Assembly (NCBI GenBank): GCA_001630475.1
Contig: KV419398.1
Span: 719,825-783,824 of the forward strand
DNA: 64,000 nt
Origin: Sistotremastrum niveocremeum HHB9708
Taxonomy: Eukaryota; Basidiomycota; Agaricomycetes; Sistotremastrales; Sistotremastraceae
Direction of reading: 5' to 3'
The notes below the pieces were generated by a model. It searched no databases, was not told the origin of the DNA, and saw only the letters and a program-made list of their open reading frames with translations. Positions 26,621-38,585 of this stretch are shown in pieces; positions within the stretch are counted from its first letter, which is position 1, and each line of letters begins with the position of its first letter. The position numbers were made by a program, and so were the translations under genes.

Positions 26621-26959
26621 CTCTCATTTGAGGACTGCAATTATGTCGGAGGAGTCGAGGCAAACAGCACATGATTGAGCTGTCATAATTGGTGTCAGGA
26701 GAAAGAAGCCCTTTCATACTGCGCAGGCATCCGTCTTCCAGTATTCTTCGAAAGCAACTTGTCGAACTTCGTTCATCCTCATGGACTCAAACATCGACCT
26801 GCTTTCTCACATGAGCTTCTTTCAGCAATGGTACCCTCAGTCGGCTTTATGATGCGTCTCTGAATGGCGCACTCCCCAACAAATTTCTGGAGGAACAGGT
26901 AGCCGAGAAACTTCTCACAGACGCCTACCCAAGTTTCACGTATAATCTCAAGATCGAAC

Positions 26960-27330
26960 GCCTCTCTTCTCGCGGCCTCCAGCTCTGGCCACTAAGTTTC
27001 GGGATCTGCAATCAGGATCATCCTCAGCGCGGTACGCTTCTGGACTCTTGCATAGGATCTTACTTATTCATTTGCGCTCAGCCTCCGACGACAAGGTTCC
27101 TGCCTTTTTCGCACATAAGCACGAAGATGACCACGAAAGGATCACTTCATGCTCCTGTTGCAATCACCTTCATCCCACTGCGTCACACACCGCACTGGTT
27201 GCCCCGCAGACCTCAGGACTATCGGCTCTTCAAACCTCTCTTTCAAGTTCCCTTGTACCGATCATGTACCCCGCCTGCATCCAGTACTGTCACAGTTCAT
27301 GGCGCGACACAGTCTCATCGAAGCCTTCAT
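26960..27330 (+). pseudogene. conserved relic segment preceding repeat copy 4
   Basis: This is the copy of the 'gcctccgacgacaagg' segment that also occurs at 11.59 and 16.99 kb. It starts at what looks like an old acceptor (ttgcgctcag at about 27072-27081). Shared words further on include 'acctca', 'ctctttcaagttccc' and 'cgcctgcatc'. It is probably still part of the ABC transporter relic, but no domain motif is present. Confidence 0.5.
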
Positions 27331-27349
27331 CTCTAGCAGCAGTCGCACC

Positions 27350-27751
27350 AATTGGAATTCTGGAATATCCGGAAGCATTTAGCGGAATCCGGAGCGCACA
27401 GCCTTTCACAAAAGGAGCGACAAGAGGGAAAAGAATGGCTTATAGAAGTCCTTCAGACCCATAGAGTAACGTCGGGCGTGATAGCCTGGTTGGAAGAATG
27501 CTATGGTCCACAGGGCTGAGTAACTGGATGTCGCGACCCAGGTTCAACTCAGTCAAGCGTCCGATGTGGGCGTGGTGGTAATCATAGCGGACGACCGGCC
27601 CGGTTAGAGTTCCCGCCGGTGGACGAGTCGTGGCTTCTCCTTGAACACGCCGTACTGGCCATCTCATCCCTCGGGGTGACGCTTGATCTGATGGGATCAG
27701 GGTAGTGGACACTCGGTGAGAGAAGTTGGGATTCTCGTCTGTTTTGATTCT
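27350..27751 (+). repeat. dispersed SINE-like repeat, copy 4
   Basis: 402 bases, nearly identical to copy 3. A-box-like motif at 27482-27493 and B-box-like motif at 27541-27550. The sequence right after the end is ttttctgag. An obvious target-site duplication is not visible at either side. Confidence 0.85.
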
Positions 27752-30110
27752 TTTTCTGAGACTTGATTTGCGACAGTTTCGCTACCTGAAGATTCTCATG
27801 CATTTAATCAAGTCGGCCTTGACTTGTGGCTTGGTGATCGTCGACTAGTTGATCCTGGACCGACACGCCTGCAAGTATTAGTTCCTCTATGGCTGTTCAC
27901 GAGCATTGACCTGGGATTATAGCAAAGTCTGGCTGGCTTGCCGCGAATATGTCAAACATCGGGTGATTTCACTTGGTCCCGACAATTGAGAGATTCTCTG
28001 CTTCGGTGCTAAACCCCGTCAGGTAGGCGGCGTCGAATGATCAGTGTTTTTTTTTCTTATGCATGCTGATAGAGATCTTCGCCCGCCAACACGCGCCCGC
28101 TGATTTGATGCAAGAAGCAATCAGTCATCCAGTCTCGCAGGTATCTTGGTCAATGCACCTCGCGAACGTCACGAAGAAGGGGACGCGTTCAGCTTTGCTT
28201 TTTACGTGTCCTGAAGGTCATTGAGAAGTTGGCGCGAGATGGGTGGACTACTCACAAACCATGTGGCACCCGTAAGGGCAAGATTGCTGAGGACTGGGGT
28301 CAAGATACTGACTGAAATATCCCCCGTCGTTCCAGAGTAAATGGAAGCAGTTCGGTGCGCAAGCCTTCGATCGGTGTCAGGAGTGTAACGAAGGCACGCG
28401 TTGAAAGGGCAAGGCAGTTTCACGGAGTACGACTTCGTTAGGGATTCGATTGTTCTTCCAATAATATACTGATATTTATGGGCAGATGAGCGCAACTCAG
28501 GTTGCCAAAGTACGATGGTAGCTGGTGAAAGGCGATGAGCCGTTTGCCTGGCATCAGACGCTCCTGGACGAAGCCAAGAAGAAGGTCCTTGACTTGCAAT
28601 ACCATACGACACTATTCGCCGAACGCTTGGGCTGCGCACCTCTGCAGGGCATAACCACATTCGTGATACAGGTCCTCTTGCTTGCTCATCGGAGCTACAG
28701 CTCTTGATAAGAACTACCGTATTCCAGTTGAAATATGTATCATTATGGTTCACTTCTGTCGTTGCGCCGTTTCTTGTCTGGTAAGTCTAGGTGTAAAGTA
28801 CAGTACTCCATCTGTCATTTCGCACGTACCTATGACACATTATAGCTTGACAAATGTCCAAATTGTGCTGTCGTAATCTATATCTGCTCTCAAACCACTG
28901 GCAGTGAGGCCGAACCCGACTCGACTCGCGCCATCATTATTCACCACCTCCGAGAGTCGTCAACGATAAGACATTGGGTCATGACTCGAGCTACCAAGCC
29001 CGGAAGTATCAGAAGATGTTCAATTGTTGATAAGAGCATACCGGCGGCCTAAAGTCGAGACTCGGGTGTCTGCTATGAACCTCCATTTTCGACGTTGAGC
29101 CCTGCCTCATTTGAACTGTCTCGAGATCTCCGGATTCACAGACAGAGTTATATCACTAGCTCCTAAAGTTTTCACATTGGACGCAATGACAGCAACCTCG
29201 TAACGGTCGTCGTCGACGAGGCTCTGCAAGTTGTTGGAGTTCAGTGACAGACTGCACTAGGCAGAAAAAGCCACTCCTAGTGAGTCTCTTTCCACTATAA
29301 TGATCGTATTCGCTGACCTTGCCTCTCAAAGCAAAGGCGTACACATAGGGGATTGCTAGCATTCAGAGCTCCAGGGCACCTGCAACCATCGTTCTCAACG
29401 TCTCCGTGACTTTCATCATATGTACCCGTCACATGAATATTCCCTCGAATCTCTCCCACGTCCTCCCTCGATGGCAAGGATATTACGCAGAAGGCTTATA
29501 ATCTGAGACTTGAGAAGGCAAACCTAGTCACTTGGAAAGATAGGAGCAAAGTCGAGTCATGTCCTTGCTTGAACCTGTGCTCCTATTGCACTCTCTCCTC
29601 CTTGGTAAGTTCTCTTCCTCGCTTCTCATGGTCTGGTTGATGACTTTGAGATAGATGAATCTCGGTCCAATCTTCCGCGTTCTTGTCTTCGAGATACGAG
29701 CATGATGGAGACGGAACGTTCATGACGCTGATGATGACCAGGCATATGGATCTTCCAGATTCTTGTTCGTTGACGACGGGGATCCATCATCTCGTTACTA
29801 TCAAGGCTGCTTTCGCTCTAGCTTTCCAGAGATTCACGATTCTTTACACTCCTCATCCGCGCGACAATCCCATCATGCTCATCAACCAAAGGCTGTCCCA
29901 AATATTCGTCACCCCCCTCCTCACATTGAACGCGACATGCTCACTCAAGCTCTAAGACGGTGATTGCTCCGAGTGTGCATTGGAGGACATTGCGACTGAA
30001 AACGCGTTGAACGCCGCCGAGTGAAGGTCATCGGAGTCGGAGCGATCCTCGAGCATGCCTACGGGAAGATTCGAATCATTCGACTCAATACTGCACGAAT
30101 GAGGAAACTC
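27752..30110. other. decayed stretch, no supported gene
   Basis: The longest frame is 183 codons on the minus strand (28202-28753), but it has no domain, no intron pattern and no homologue that I recognise. The remaining frames are shorter. Confidence 0.4.
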
Positions 30111-30119
30111 GAAGAGTCT

Positions 30120-30310
30120 GATCCCGACTCCCAGGGGGTCTCGGATCGATCTTCCTGTCGGCGAATGTGTCCTCGTCTGTCTACGGTGGTCCAATTTTAC
30201 GATTACTACCCCAAAGAATATGGACCTCACTCCGGCACGAATATCATCGAAAAGACCAAGCTACAAAGCTACCGCTGTTCAATCATAACATTGCGTTCGT
30301 CAGCCAATAT
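30120..30310 (+). pseudogene. fourth ABC-transporter relic fragment (Walker A / Q-loop region)
   Basis: The text IDLPVGECVLVC near 30146-30185 is almost the same, also at nucleotide level, as LDLPTGECVAIFG in the relic at 26.43 kb, and leads into a destroyed P-loop. About 100 bases later HNIAFVSQ near 30280-30305 resembles the Q-loop strand. The fragment is frameshifted and isolated. Confidence 0.55.
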
Positions 30311-31579
30311 TCTGAACCTCCCCGAGACAACAATGTTAATGATGATCCCTCTACAGAAGGCCCTTTGACTCGCGCATTGAAAGCCTGAATGCGCCTCGTG
30401 CCAAGCTAGCGAGTGACGGCACACAGGCTCCACGTCAGCCTGAGATGCCAGTAGTCCTCGCGGGGAATCTGGCTTCCTTCTCCTTGGCTCGAAAATCACA
30501 CAACATACGCTCTCAGCTCATCAAATGCGATGCTGTATTGATGAACACATTTTCGCGAAAATTGAAGACGATCGCCCGAGTCTTGCCTATTTCTGACTTT
30601 GATATAACTCCCAAAGACCACCGCTGCTTAAGAGCAGTGCAGATGGCTATTACAAGGAGAAAGTACTCGAGTAAGAGGATGATCGTGGTCCAGTCCGATA
30701 CACTCATGCGACCTCAGCATCTCATCCGATGATCATCTGATCATGCCCTTTGATTTTCAAGTCGCATACCACTGAAACACCCTCGCTTGTCCAAGTCCCT
30801 TGTCCTGTCAACCTCGGTACATCTTTATCCGCAGTGGATCGCGCCTACGATCTCATTGACATCGATGCGGCATTGAATCGACGTCGTCTTGCATGTCATA
30901 TGTTTGATAGGCAAACGTGAACCCACTTCACTTTTCTTTCTATCTTACACTCAGGGCTAGCGGCTTACAGATGCCGCTTCCAATGATTCCAAAAGACCGT
31001 CGGCGCATCTACATGCGTCCCCCCTCGCTCATGAATAGAGCCCTCGAAAGTTCCAAGAGTCTAGACTCTGAATTGCATCGCCTTTTTGCTCGAATTTCTA
31101 CTTGTCAATCCTCAAGTGCATCCCAGGCGATGCTGGCAGTTGGCTCCTTATTTCGATCTAGATATCGAAGGAAGGATTGTTGCCCATGTTCTATTCTCAC
31201 TCCCGTCGCCGCCGCCTCACAGCTCGCTGGGCGCTGTTCCCTGATACTTCGTCAGCAACTGACTACTGGCACCCCGCTGGTTTCAAAAATGCCCTCGGAC
31301 ATCTGGAGGATCATACTTTCCGTGGGCAGTTCGGCAATCTATAAATCTCGCAATGACTTACACTCCGCCGGAACTTGGGTCACGAACCCCACTGGCATGG
31401 CTAATCTGAGGCATTTCCGGCTCGAGTTTGGTCGACGGCTATCAGTTTACTGTCAATCATGGCAAAAATGCTTGCAAGTCCAAAAGACGAATCCGGAGGT
31501 GGTAGAAGGGTGAGTTAACAACCCGTGGAATATTCCTGTGTATGTGAGACATGAAAGGGAACCACCTGAATGAATATAT
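30311..31579. other. decayed stretch, no supported gene
   Basis: A 198-codon open frame (30917-31513, plus) begins after an acceptor-like tract and could be another relic, but no domain is recognisable in it. Confidence 0.4.
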
Positions 31580-31970
31580 TCAACGTACCTCTATACGGAA
31601 GCATATTTCGGAAACCGGAGTGCACTGCCTCTTAGAAGGGGGAAAAGAAATGCTTATAGAAATGCTTCATACCTATAGAGTAACGTCAGATGAAGTAGCT
31701 AGGTTGGAAGATCACCGTGTGCCACAGGGCTGAGTAACTGGATGTCGCGACCCAGGTTCAACTCAGTCAAGCGTCCAGGAGGACGTGGTGGTATCATCGG
31801 CGGACGACCGGCCCGGTGAGATAGTCTGACGGTGGGCGAGTCGCGGCTTCTCCTTGTAAACGCCGAACTGGGGCATCTCATCCTTCGGGGTGACGCCTTA
31901 CCCAGGCGGGTAGGGGTAGTGCTGACCACTAGGTGAGGGAAGTCGGGATTCTCGTCTGTTTTGTTCTGTT
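31580..31970 (+). repeat. dispersed SINE-like repeat, copy 5
   Basis: This is the most diverged full-length copy. A-box-like TAGCTAGGTTGG at 31696-31707 and B-box-like GGTTCAACTC at 31755-31764 are kept. The central block from ggctgagtaactggatgtcgc to the B box is unchanged, while the 5' 100 bases and the part after the B box differ. It ends in gggattctcgtctgttttg. It is the last repeat before the gene-dense block. Confidence 0.75.
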
Positions 31971-32284
31971 GTTTTATTTTGCTATAGGTCCGATATTGGG
32001 TACATTCAGTTGAGTCCCAAAAGTTTGCTAGTGGCATAGGCACTTCATTCAATTCGACACTCGACATACATGTACATGTACGTGTAGCTATAAGTCTGAG
32101 AACTGAGAACTAGTATACTACATCTACATCTACAAAGAACGGTTGTCTACCAATACTCCAACCTCGAAATCAAGAGTCGAAAAACAGATGAAAAACGAAA
32201 AGGTATCGAGACCGCGCCTAACCCTGCTAGTCCGTGAGTTCAGGCAAAGAGGGTTGAACATGTAAGATAGAAGAATCAGAGAAA

Positions 32285-34440
32285 TCACAGAATCCAGCAG
32301 GCGACGGCCAAGAGTTGTGCGCCGAGTGCGTATTTTATCAAGCCGGATCCCCATCCTGTGGCGCGGTGAGCAGAGGATTTCTTGCTTGAGCTGCTACTTC
32401 CACTTGAGCCGCTTGAGGGTCTGCAACGTCAAAATCAGAATCAATAACGAGAAAGAAGAATGAGAAAAGAACGGAAGAGACTCACGCGAACTTGAGCAAA
32501 ACAACCTCCGAAGCAGATACATTAATCGACTGGTCCGCCGAAACATTAAGCGTACTCAACGTCCCTCCAGGAGTTCCAGCAACAGTCTCAAAGCTCTGAC
32601 CACCCCACGACAATCCACTCGTATCATCCGTCCTCCCAATAGCAAGTCTCTTAACATTCATCGTCATTCCCGCCAATCCCAAATTAACCGAAGTAATGGG
32701 CCGAGAACCAGAAGTCGACGAGAGGAATGGAGCAGAGTTTATGAGGACGACGGAGGAGAGGCCTGAGGGTGTGTAGAGGGCGTAGCCGGCCAGCGTGTCG
32801 GAGGAAGTGGATAGTTCGGTGATTGTGCGTGAGGAAGAGTTTCCTAGGAATTCGGCGACGACGAGCGCGCCGTAGTATGCTGGTTGGACGTGTGCTGCGA
32901 GGGGTGTCTGGAGGGGGATACCGGAGAGGGATTTGTTGAGAGCTACGGGTTGGATCTGTAATCCGATATGGTGATTATGTGAGTGAGAGGAGGGGGGCTC
33001 GACGTACGAGGTTGTATGCGTAGCCTATTCCGTTGTGGAAGAATAGACGTTCGACGCCGAGTGTGGCTGCCTGGAGGGAATAATCGACGAGCCAGATAGC
33101 AGATGCCGCCGAATTGCTGATATCTACACACGCATCCAGATCAATTCGGGTTCGAGGAACAGTGGAATGACATACTGAGGATTCCATGGCCAGAGTACGT
33201 ATTAGTTTCGCTACCAATCTCAAGTAAGAAGAGGCCCCGTGAGGAAGGACGGAGAGACGCACCCAAGGTCATATTTAAGGCCTGCTTTGCGCGTAGCGGT
33301 AATATCATCACTAAACGCAGTCAAATTCCCCCTGATCAACTTCTTATCCATCAAATCCCCTATCCTCGCAATGCCACTCGTCGTCGAGCCTTGATAATGA
33401 TGCTGAGACATCCTAACCATTCGTTAGCTTCTGCCCTTTCAGGAAGAAATGAGGGGGAGTACGTTGTGATCAATTTCCCGGCGGAGGTCTGGAGGAGACC
33501 GCCTGAGAGACCGTTTTGGGTTGTGAAGCCTGCGGTGGTGATGTGACCCAGTGAAAGACCCATCAGGCCAGGTGAATTCGCGCCGCTGAATCCAGCCGCC
33601 GAGGAGACTTGCGCAACGAACGCGCTCCACCTTTAGCATCTCAATTAGCCTTCTCCTCAGACTCAAAAACGTTTTGATAATACGTACTCAGCAACATACG
33701 CCTTAAAATCATACGAACTCGGCCTCCTCTTCGTGAGAACATAACGATCCGGTTCGTTGCCTATCTCGAGAAGATGAAGCGACACATTCGCATTCTTTAC
33801 AGCCGAAGATTGGAAAGCTCCAAGGATGGATTCAGCTTCGAGTGTTGCTGCTGTGGTGTTATCCGTGCCGAAGTTCACGCCCCAGATCATTTGCGTGCCG
33901 GAGGGCATGTATTGGGATGAGGCATAGTAGGAGGGTCCGACAACTACGCTTGAGGCCTTTTGTGGGAGTTAGAAAATCGCTGATGGACTGGATTTCGTTG
34001 TGTTTACCTCAGGAAAGATATTAGTCGGCGAAGCAGGGGGGTATACATCTTCATCTGACTGCCAAATCGTCCACATTAGCTCTCTGCACGTGCAATATGA
34101 GAAATAAAAAAGGACTGACAGTAGCGCTAGGATCGAAATTCGTATTATCTTCTGAGTCACCACCAACTCTCAGCATAGGCGGTGTCCCAGTATACGTTTT
34201 TAGGTTCGAAAGAACGTTGATAAAGAACGTGTTGGGACTATCACTTCCAGCCCATTCAGCCCATCTATCTCCTTCAATAGAAAGCGAAACGAGTGACGGG
34301 GAGACTTGAAATGCTCCGTTAGGTGCGGCTGTGGGGACAGAAATGGAGATAGAGGATGTGGATGTGGATTGGGCGTAGGCTTGACTAGTTGAATGGAGAC
34401 AAAGGAGCAGAAAAAGCGAAATTGAAGAGGACAGCGACAT
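32285..34440 (-). CDS. GH79-family beta-glucuronidase-like glycoside hydrolase with GPI-type tail (571 aa)
   Basis: Nine exons on the minus strand: 34440-34120, 34058-34008, 33956-33688, 33630-33463, 33412-33263, 33210-33176, 33123-33008, 32955-32486 and 32420-32285. The phases close. A hydrophobic signal peptide occupies residues 1-24. The N-terminal SPSLVSLSIEGDRW and MLRVGGDSED stretches are typical of fungal GH79. The acid/base glutamate is in IGNEPD (about E192) and the nucleophile in GETNTY (about E321), both present. The C-terminal beta domain is followed by a Ser/Gly linker (SSGSSGSSSSSKK) and a final hydrophobic segment ending VACWIL, as expected for a GPI anchor. GH79 enzymes release glucuronic acid or 4-O-methyl-glucuronic acid from arabinogalactan or similar glycans, so a cell-surface role is inferred. 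The exact substrate cannot be told from sequence. Confidence 0.9.
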
Positions 34441-34691
34441 GGCTGGAGAACAGACGAACAGGCGTCTGCTTCACTGGCATCAGTTGCTTTCAACGCCATT
34501 GATACGCCAAGCCGAACTGCCTGCCGAGCGGAACGCCCGCGACCGCACCAATCGGCAACAAATCGGCACTTTCTTGTTCTAAACATTGACAAGGAGAACA
34601 ACACTAGGTTTTGTACATGTACATAGACTTCTCACATAACAGATACCAACTCCTCGAAATAGGAAACAATATGAAAGGAAAACACACATCT

Positions 34692-37600
34692 TTACTTTCG
34701 AGCTCGTGTTCGAGTAACTCTCGCTCCCGCTGCAACACCATCAACAGCATCCGTAACCGGCGTTTTTCGCCCACTCCCACTTCGCGTCGCTGAAGCAGTC
34801 TTCGTAGTTTTGACCGTCGCTGCTTTCTCTGCAACATCGGGATTGGGAGAGTTTTCTTTCTCGAACTCTTCTCCGTCATTCGAAGGAGTTGGCGTTTTTG
34901 CGCCCTTTCGTGCGGTCGTCTTGGTACTGGCAGGCGTGGCTTTCTTCGTCTTGGCTGCAGGTTCGGCAGGCGAGTCGCGCGCGAGAGGCCGGCGCAACTT
35001 CGTCTCGGGCGCCGTTTCTGCTTCCGCATGTCGATTTCGCAACGCCCTGGTTGGAGGAGGAGCAGGTGCCCCTGGAGATTCAGGATCAGAAATGGCATCT
35101 AAGGGATCCGCAGCATCATCTAGGGTTTCGGCCTTGGCAGCTTTCGTTGCCTTTGCCGTAGATGACTGCTTTGTTTGTTTCGCTCTAGTGGCAGCTGTTG
35201 GTCGGGCAATGCCACTTGTATGTGGGCGAGGTTCTGCGTCTTCAACTTTCGTCGCGACCTTTCGCTTGGTTCCTGCTCGTGTCGGCTTCGCGTCATCCTA
35301 TTATAAAGGTCAGCTCGAATAAACCCAAAGTTAGATACCGTACCTCAATCTTAACTTCGGCATTAGCGACAGGTAACGCAGGGAGATCCTACGAAAGACG
35401 GTCAGAAATTTAAAATCCAAAAGCAAAAGGCAAACTCACAGGAACAGGTCCATCGTCAACGAAGAAATCCTCCTCTCCCTTCTTCGCAGGTTTTCTCGAG
35501 TTTACAGACCTCGATCTAGCTCGCGTCGTCCTAGAAGTGCCAGGCACAGGCGCATCGCTAACATCAGTCTTAGGGGCCACCTTTCGACCACGATGAACCA
35601 CAGCGCCCTCCGTGGGCGTCTTAGCTCGCGGCGGCAGAGGATCAGTAGCTGCTTGCTTTGTTAGACGCGTAGCCCGACGAACAGGCTCTGCTGTCTTCGG
35701 GACGGCCTTGACAGCGGTTTTCTTCAAGGTTGAAGATTCCTGAGGCTGAGGGACTTCAGGTTCGGAAACCTGCATTTCTGCCATAGCCGTCCTCACCTCT
35801 TCGACTTCCACCTGATCCTTCATGCCCTGTGTCTCGGTCTCGTCCTGCGTCGCCTCAACATCAGGTTGGACGTCTTCATTGTCCTGTTCTACAGACTCGT
35901 CACTCTCGACAGAGAGGAAGTTCAGTGGTCCTCGAATGGGCGGCTCGTTCTCGTCATTCTCCTCTTCCTCGTCTTGCGCGAAGGTTTCTCCTACACCTTC
36001 CAGAACGGGAGTAGGAAGACCACCTCGGTTCGATAAATCCTTGCGATATAGCTCTCTAAGACCCTTCAGAGCAGGCGTCTCGGGACCAGTCGGTTTAGCA
36101 GGAGATTTGAACATAGCGAGCATCCCGTCGAAACGAGGTGTAGCCGACGCAGTCGCTTTTCCGAACATATGCTTCAGATCCAGAAACGGAGGAGTCTCAG
36201 GAGCCGGGGCGGAAGCGGGTGGTTTGACGGGAGTTGTCTCTTTAGATAAGACGTGAATCGGTGCGGGTTGGACTTCTGTGATCTCCTCTTCGAAAATGGA
36301 TATAGCATCGTCTCGCGGAGGTCGGGTGGGAGTCTGCTTTACAACTACCGGCGCGACAGGACGGACTGGACTCGCGAAGAGAGAAAAGCCTTGCTTGGTT
36401 GGGCTGAGACTTGGCCTTCCCTGGGATTGTGCGGCAATACTGTTGCGTCTCAGATTCTGAGCTTGTTCTCGAACTCGTTGGAGGAGGGAGTTGATATCGC
36501 TTTGATCGTCAGGGAGGGAGCTCGACGTTGTGAGGGTCACGGGTTGATCGAATGTACGGGACAGAAGTGGAGAGGGTAGAGGTGGCATAAGATCGTCTGG
36601 GATCTTAGAGCTTCGTTTTTGCTGAATTGCACGACGCTCTTCGTCCGTGACAATAGGACGTGAAGGGCTCTTCGAATATGGTCAGGGATTTCATCGAACA
36701 ATATGGGCTCCAGACTCACAGGCGCAATTTCGGATCTCTCGGATACTGCAGACGACGTTCTGTTCCAGATGGAACCTACTCCTGCCTTTGGCGGCGAATT
36801 GGCAAGAGTTGGCGCCTCTGGCATGCCGATTAACGGCACTCTTCTGGCGCCACCGAAAGAACCAGCAGGAGGGATAAGAGGTGCTGAAATTCTTGGACGA
36901 ATTCCTTGAGAGGGTTGTTGAGGAGTCATGAATGGACCCTAAAACGTGATCAGCAAGGTGCAGCAAGCAGCGTATTGAGCTCACCAAAGGACGTCTAGAT
37001 CCAAGTTTCGATGCTACGGGAGTGCTAGTTGATTGCGCCGGGGTATTCGACTCCTCTTCGTCTTCGTCAAACGAGTCCATCATTTCCATCTGAAGACAGT
37101 ATCAGCCCAACTCAGGAAACCGAGAAAACCATTCTACCATGGGGCTATGCATAATCTGATCATTATCCGTTGGTTCTATTGGCGACGTCTTGCGAGCCGC
37201 TTCGAAATTGGCCATGAGAGTCTGACTCGTTGGGGTTCGGTTATTCTCTTCGTCTTCATCTCGATGTTCCCAGTCTTCATCAGCACCCAATTCGCGCTCC
37301 GGACTAACGACTTCTTCAACTTCTTGCTCTTCAGCCTCCTCTTCCATTTGCTTCTCGTAGGCTAGTTTAGCCGACTTGACGAGAACGGCTTTATGCAAAG
37401 ACGGCGCACATCTTCGTTTGGGAGATGGTGTCGGCATGGGCATAGGTGGCGCCATGATAGGTTGCGGGACGGGGAAGGCTCGACTGGGTCGGACAGGAGT
37501 TCGAGGATTGGCATTGATGGGCGGGGGAGGAAGTTCAGTCAAACGGTCGACTTCTTCGAGGACGATGACATCTTTGTCTTCATGAATAATTGTAGAGTTG

Positions 37601-38221
37601 TCGCCGTCGCCTTGTAACAGGCAGACATCGATGTCATCGCCTTCCTGAAGACCTTGGCTTCTGATAGGTGATCGTAAACGCTCGATCTGTGCTGCTGGTG
37701 TCCATATCTTGGGTACGGACGGTGTGAATATTTGAGCAGCATGAATCATAGATAGACGCATGGAGCGACGACGCGTCTGAGCGGCTGGGGTGGTGAATAT
37801 GTACGGTTGACGGTGTTCTTTGGGAGGGTACCAGAACTGGAACTTCTTCTTGTGGATTTCCAAGTTAGTTCCATTGGTGAGAGGGATAGTCACGTCGGCT
37901 CCAGGATTCGAGGATGGGAGAATGAAAGCTCCATCGACCAGTAAACCATTTCGTCCAAGGACAACGAGGAATGCCTGACACAAATAGACATTAGCTTTCC
38001 AAGTCACTTTCGACACTGTTGCGCACCTTTTTGTCCTCGAAAATGATCTTGCTGTGTATCTCACTGACTGTGGAATAATACAGGCGCACGCTGCAATCCT
38101 GGCCTCTTCCGAAAGTAACTTCTTCGTCGTCAATGGGGAATGTGGCGATAACTTCATTCTCATTCTTGTTGCTCATGAGCTTCAAGGTGCCATATCTTCC
38201 AACTACTGTGGCAGTGTCCAT
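34692..38221 (-). CDS. FHA-domain nuclear protein with internal TP-repeat motifs (1078 aa)
   Basis: Seven exons on the minus strand: 38221-38027, 37974-37138, 37089-36985, 36938-36720, 36669-35440, 35388-35344 and 35297-34692. All phases close. Residues about 10-110 form an FHA phosphothreonine-binding domain (FGRGQDCSVRL, SEIHSKI, then NGLLVDG). The rest is long and disordered, rich in Pro, Glu and Lys. Residues about 600-680 carry several related short motifs beginning TP and followed by a hydrophobic-aromatic helix (TPPFLDLKHMFG, TPRFDGMLAMF, TPALKGLRELY, TPVLEGVGETF). The C-terminus is Lys/Arg/Ala-rich (many TK, TR and RAR steps) and probably binds nucleic acid or chromatin. The architecture of N-terminal FHA, repeated TP motifs and basic tail recalls vertebrate Ki-67, but that is an analogy by eye, not proven homology. 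Confidence 0.85.
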
Positions 38222-38585
38222 GATAGACTAGTTATGTACGCCGCGATGGCGGGGAAGTAAGGAGAGAAACAAGGCCGCGCGACTCAGGAACTCGTGAGTT
38301 CGAGTTCCGAAAACGGCAACTCAACTCTTATCACGTGGAAGGTCACGTGAGCCTCTATAGCATTATTTTTCTCAATTGCTTGGTCTCGCATGATGTGGGC
38401 CACTTCCTACTTCAGGAACTCCTGGTATGAGTTTACTTAGGCTTTTATTGTAATGACGTGAGATTTGAGCTATGGGAGATATAAAATATTTCCGCTATAG
38501 GCCTATGAGGAACTCCGACACTAGTCCCTCACCTCTATGGACGAATCCACACTTCGCGGCGGTCCGAAGAGAATCAGAAGACAGC
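38222..38585. other. intergenic region between FHA and Nudix genes
   Basis: The upstream region of the FHA gene. It holds a short inverted repeat at about 38287-38308 (ggaactc, then gagttcc) and an AT-rich gatataaaatatt near 38478. No gene is seen. Confidence 0.5.

Noticed and set aside
28202-28753. 183-codon open frame on the minus strand
   Set aside because: No domain, no start context and no exon partners were found, and it lies in a relic zone.
30917-31513. 198-codon open frame on the plus strand
   Set aside because: No recognisable domain; it probably decays from an older gene but cannot be assigned.
34810-35322. 170-codon plus-strand frame rich in Ala, Val and Ser
   Set aside because: It is a shadow of the Lys/Arg/Ala-rich last exon of the FHA gene.
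38287-38308. tRNA B-box-like GTTCGAGTTCC near an inverted repeat
   Set aside because: No A box at a suitable distance and no cloverleaf could be drawn, so it is not called as a tRNA.
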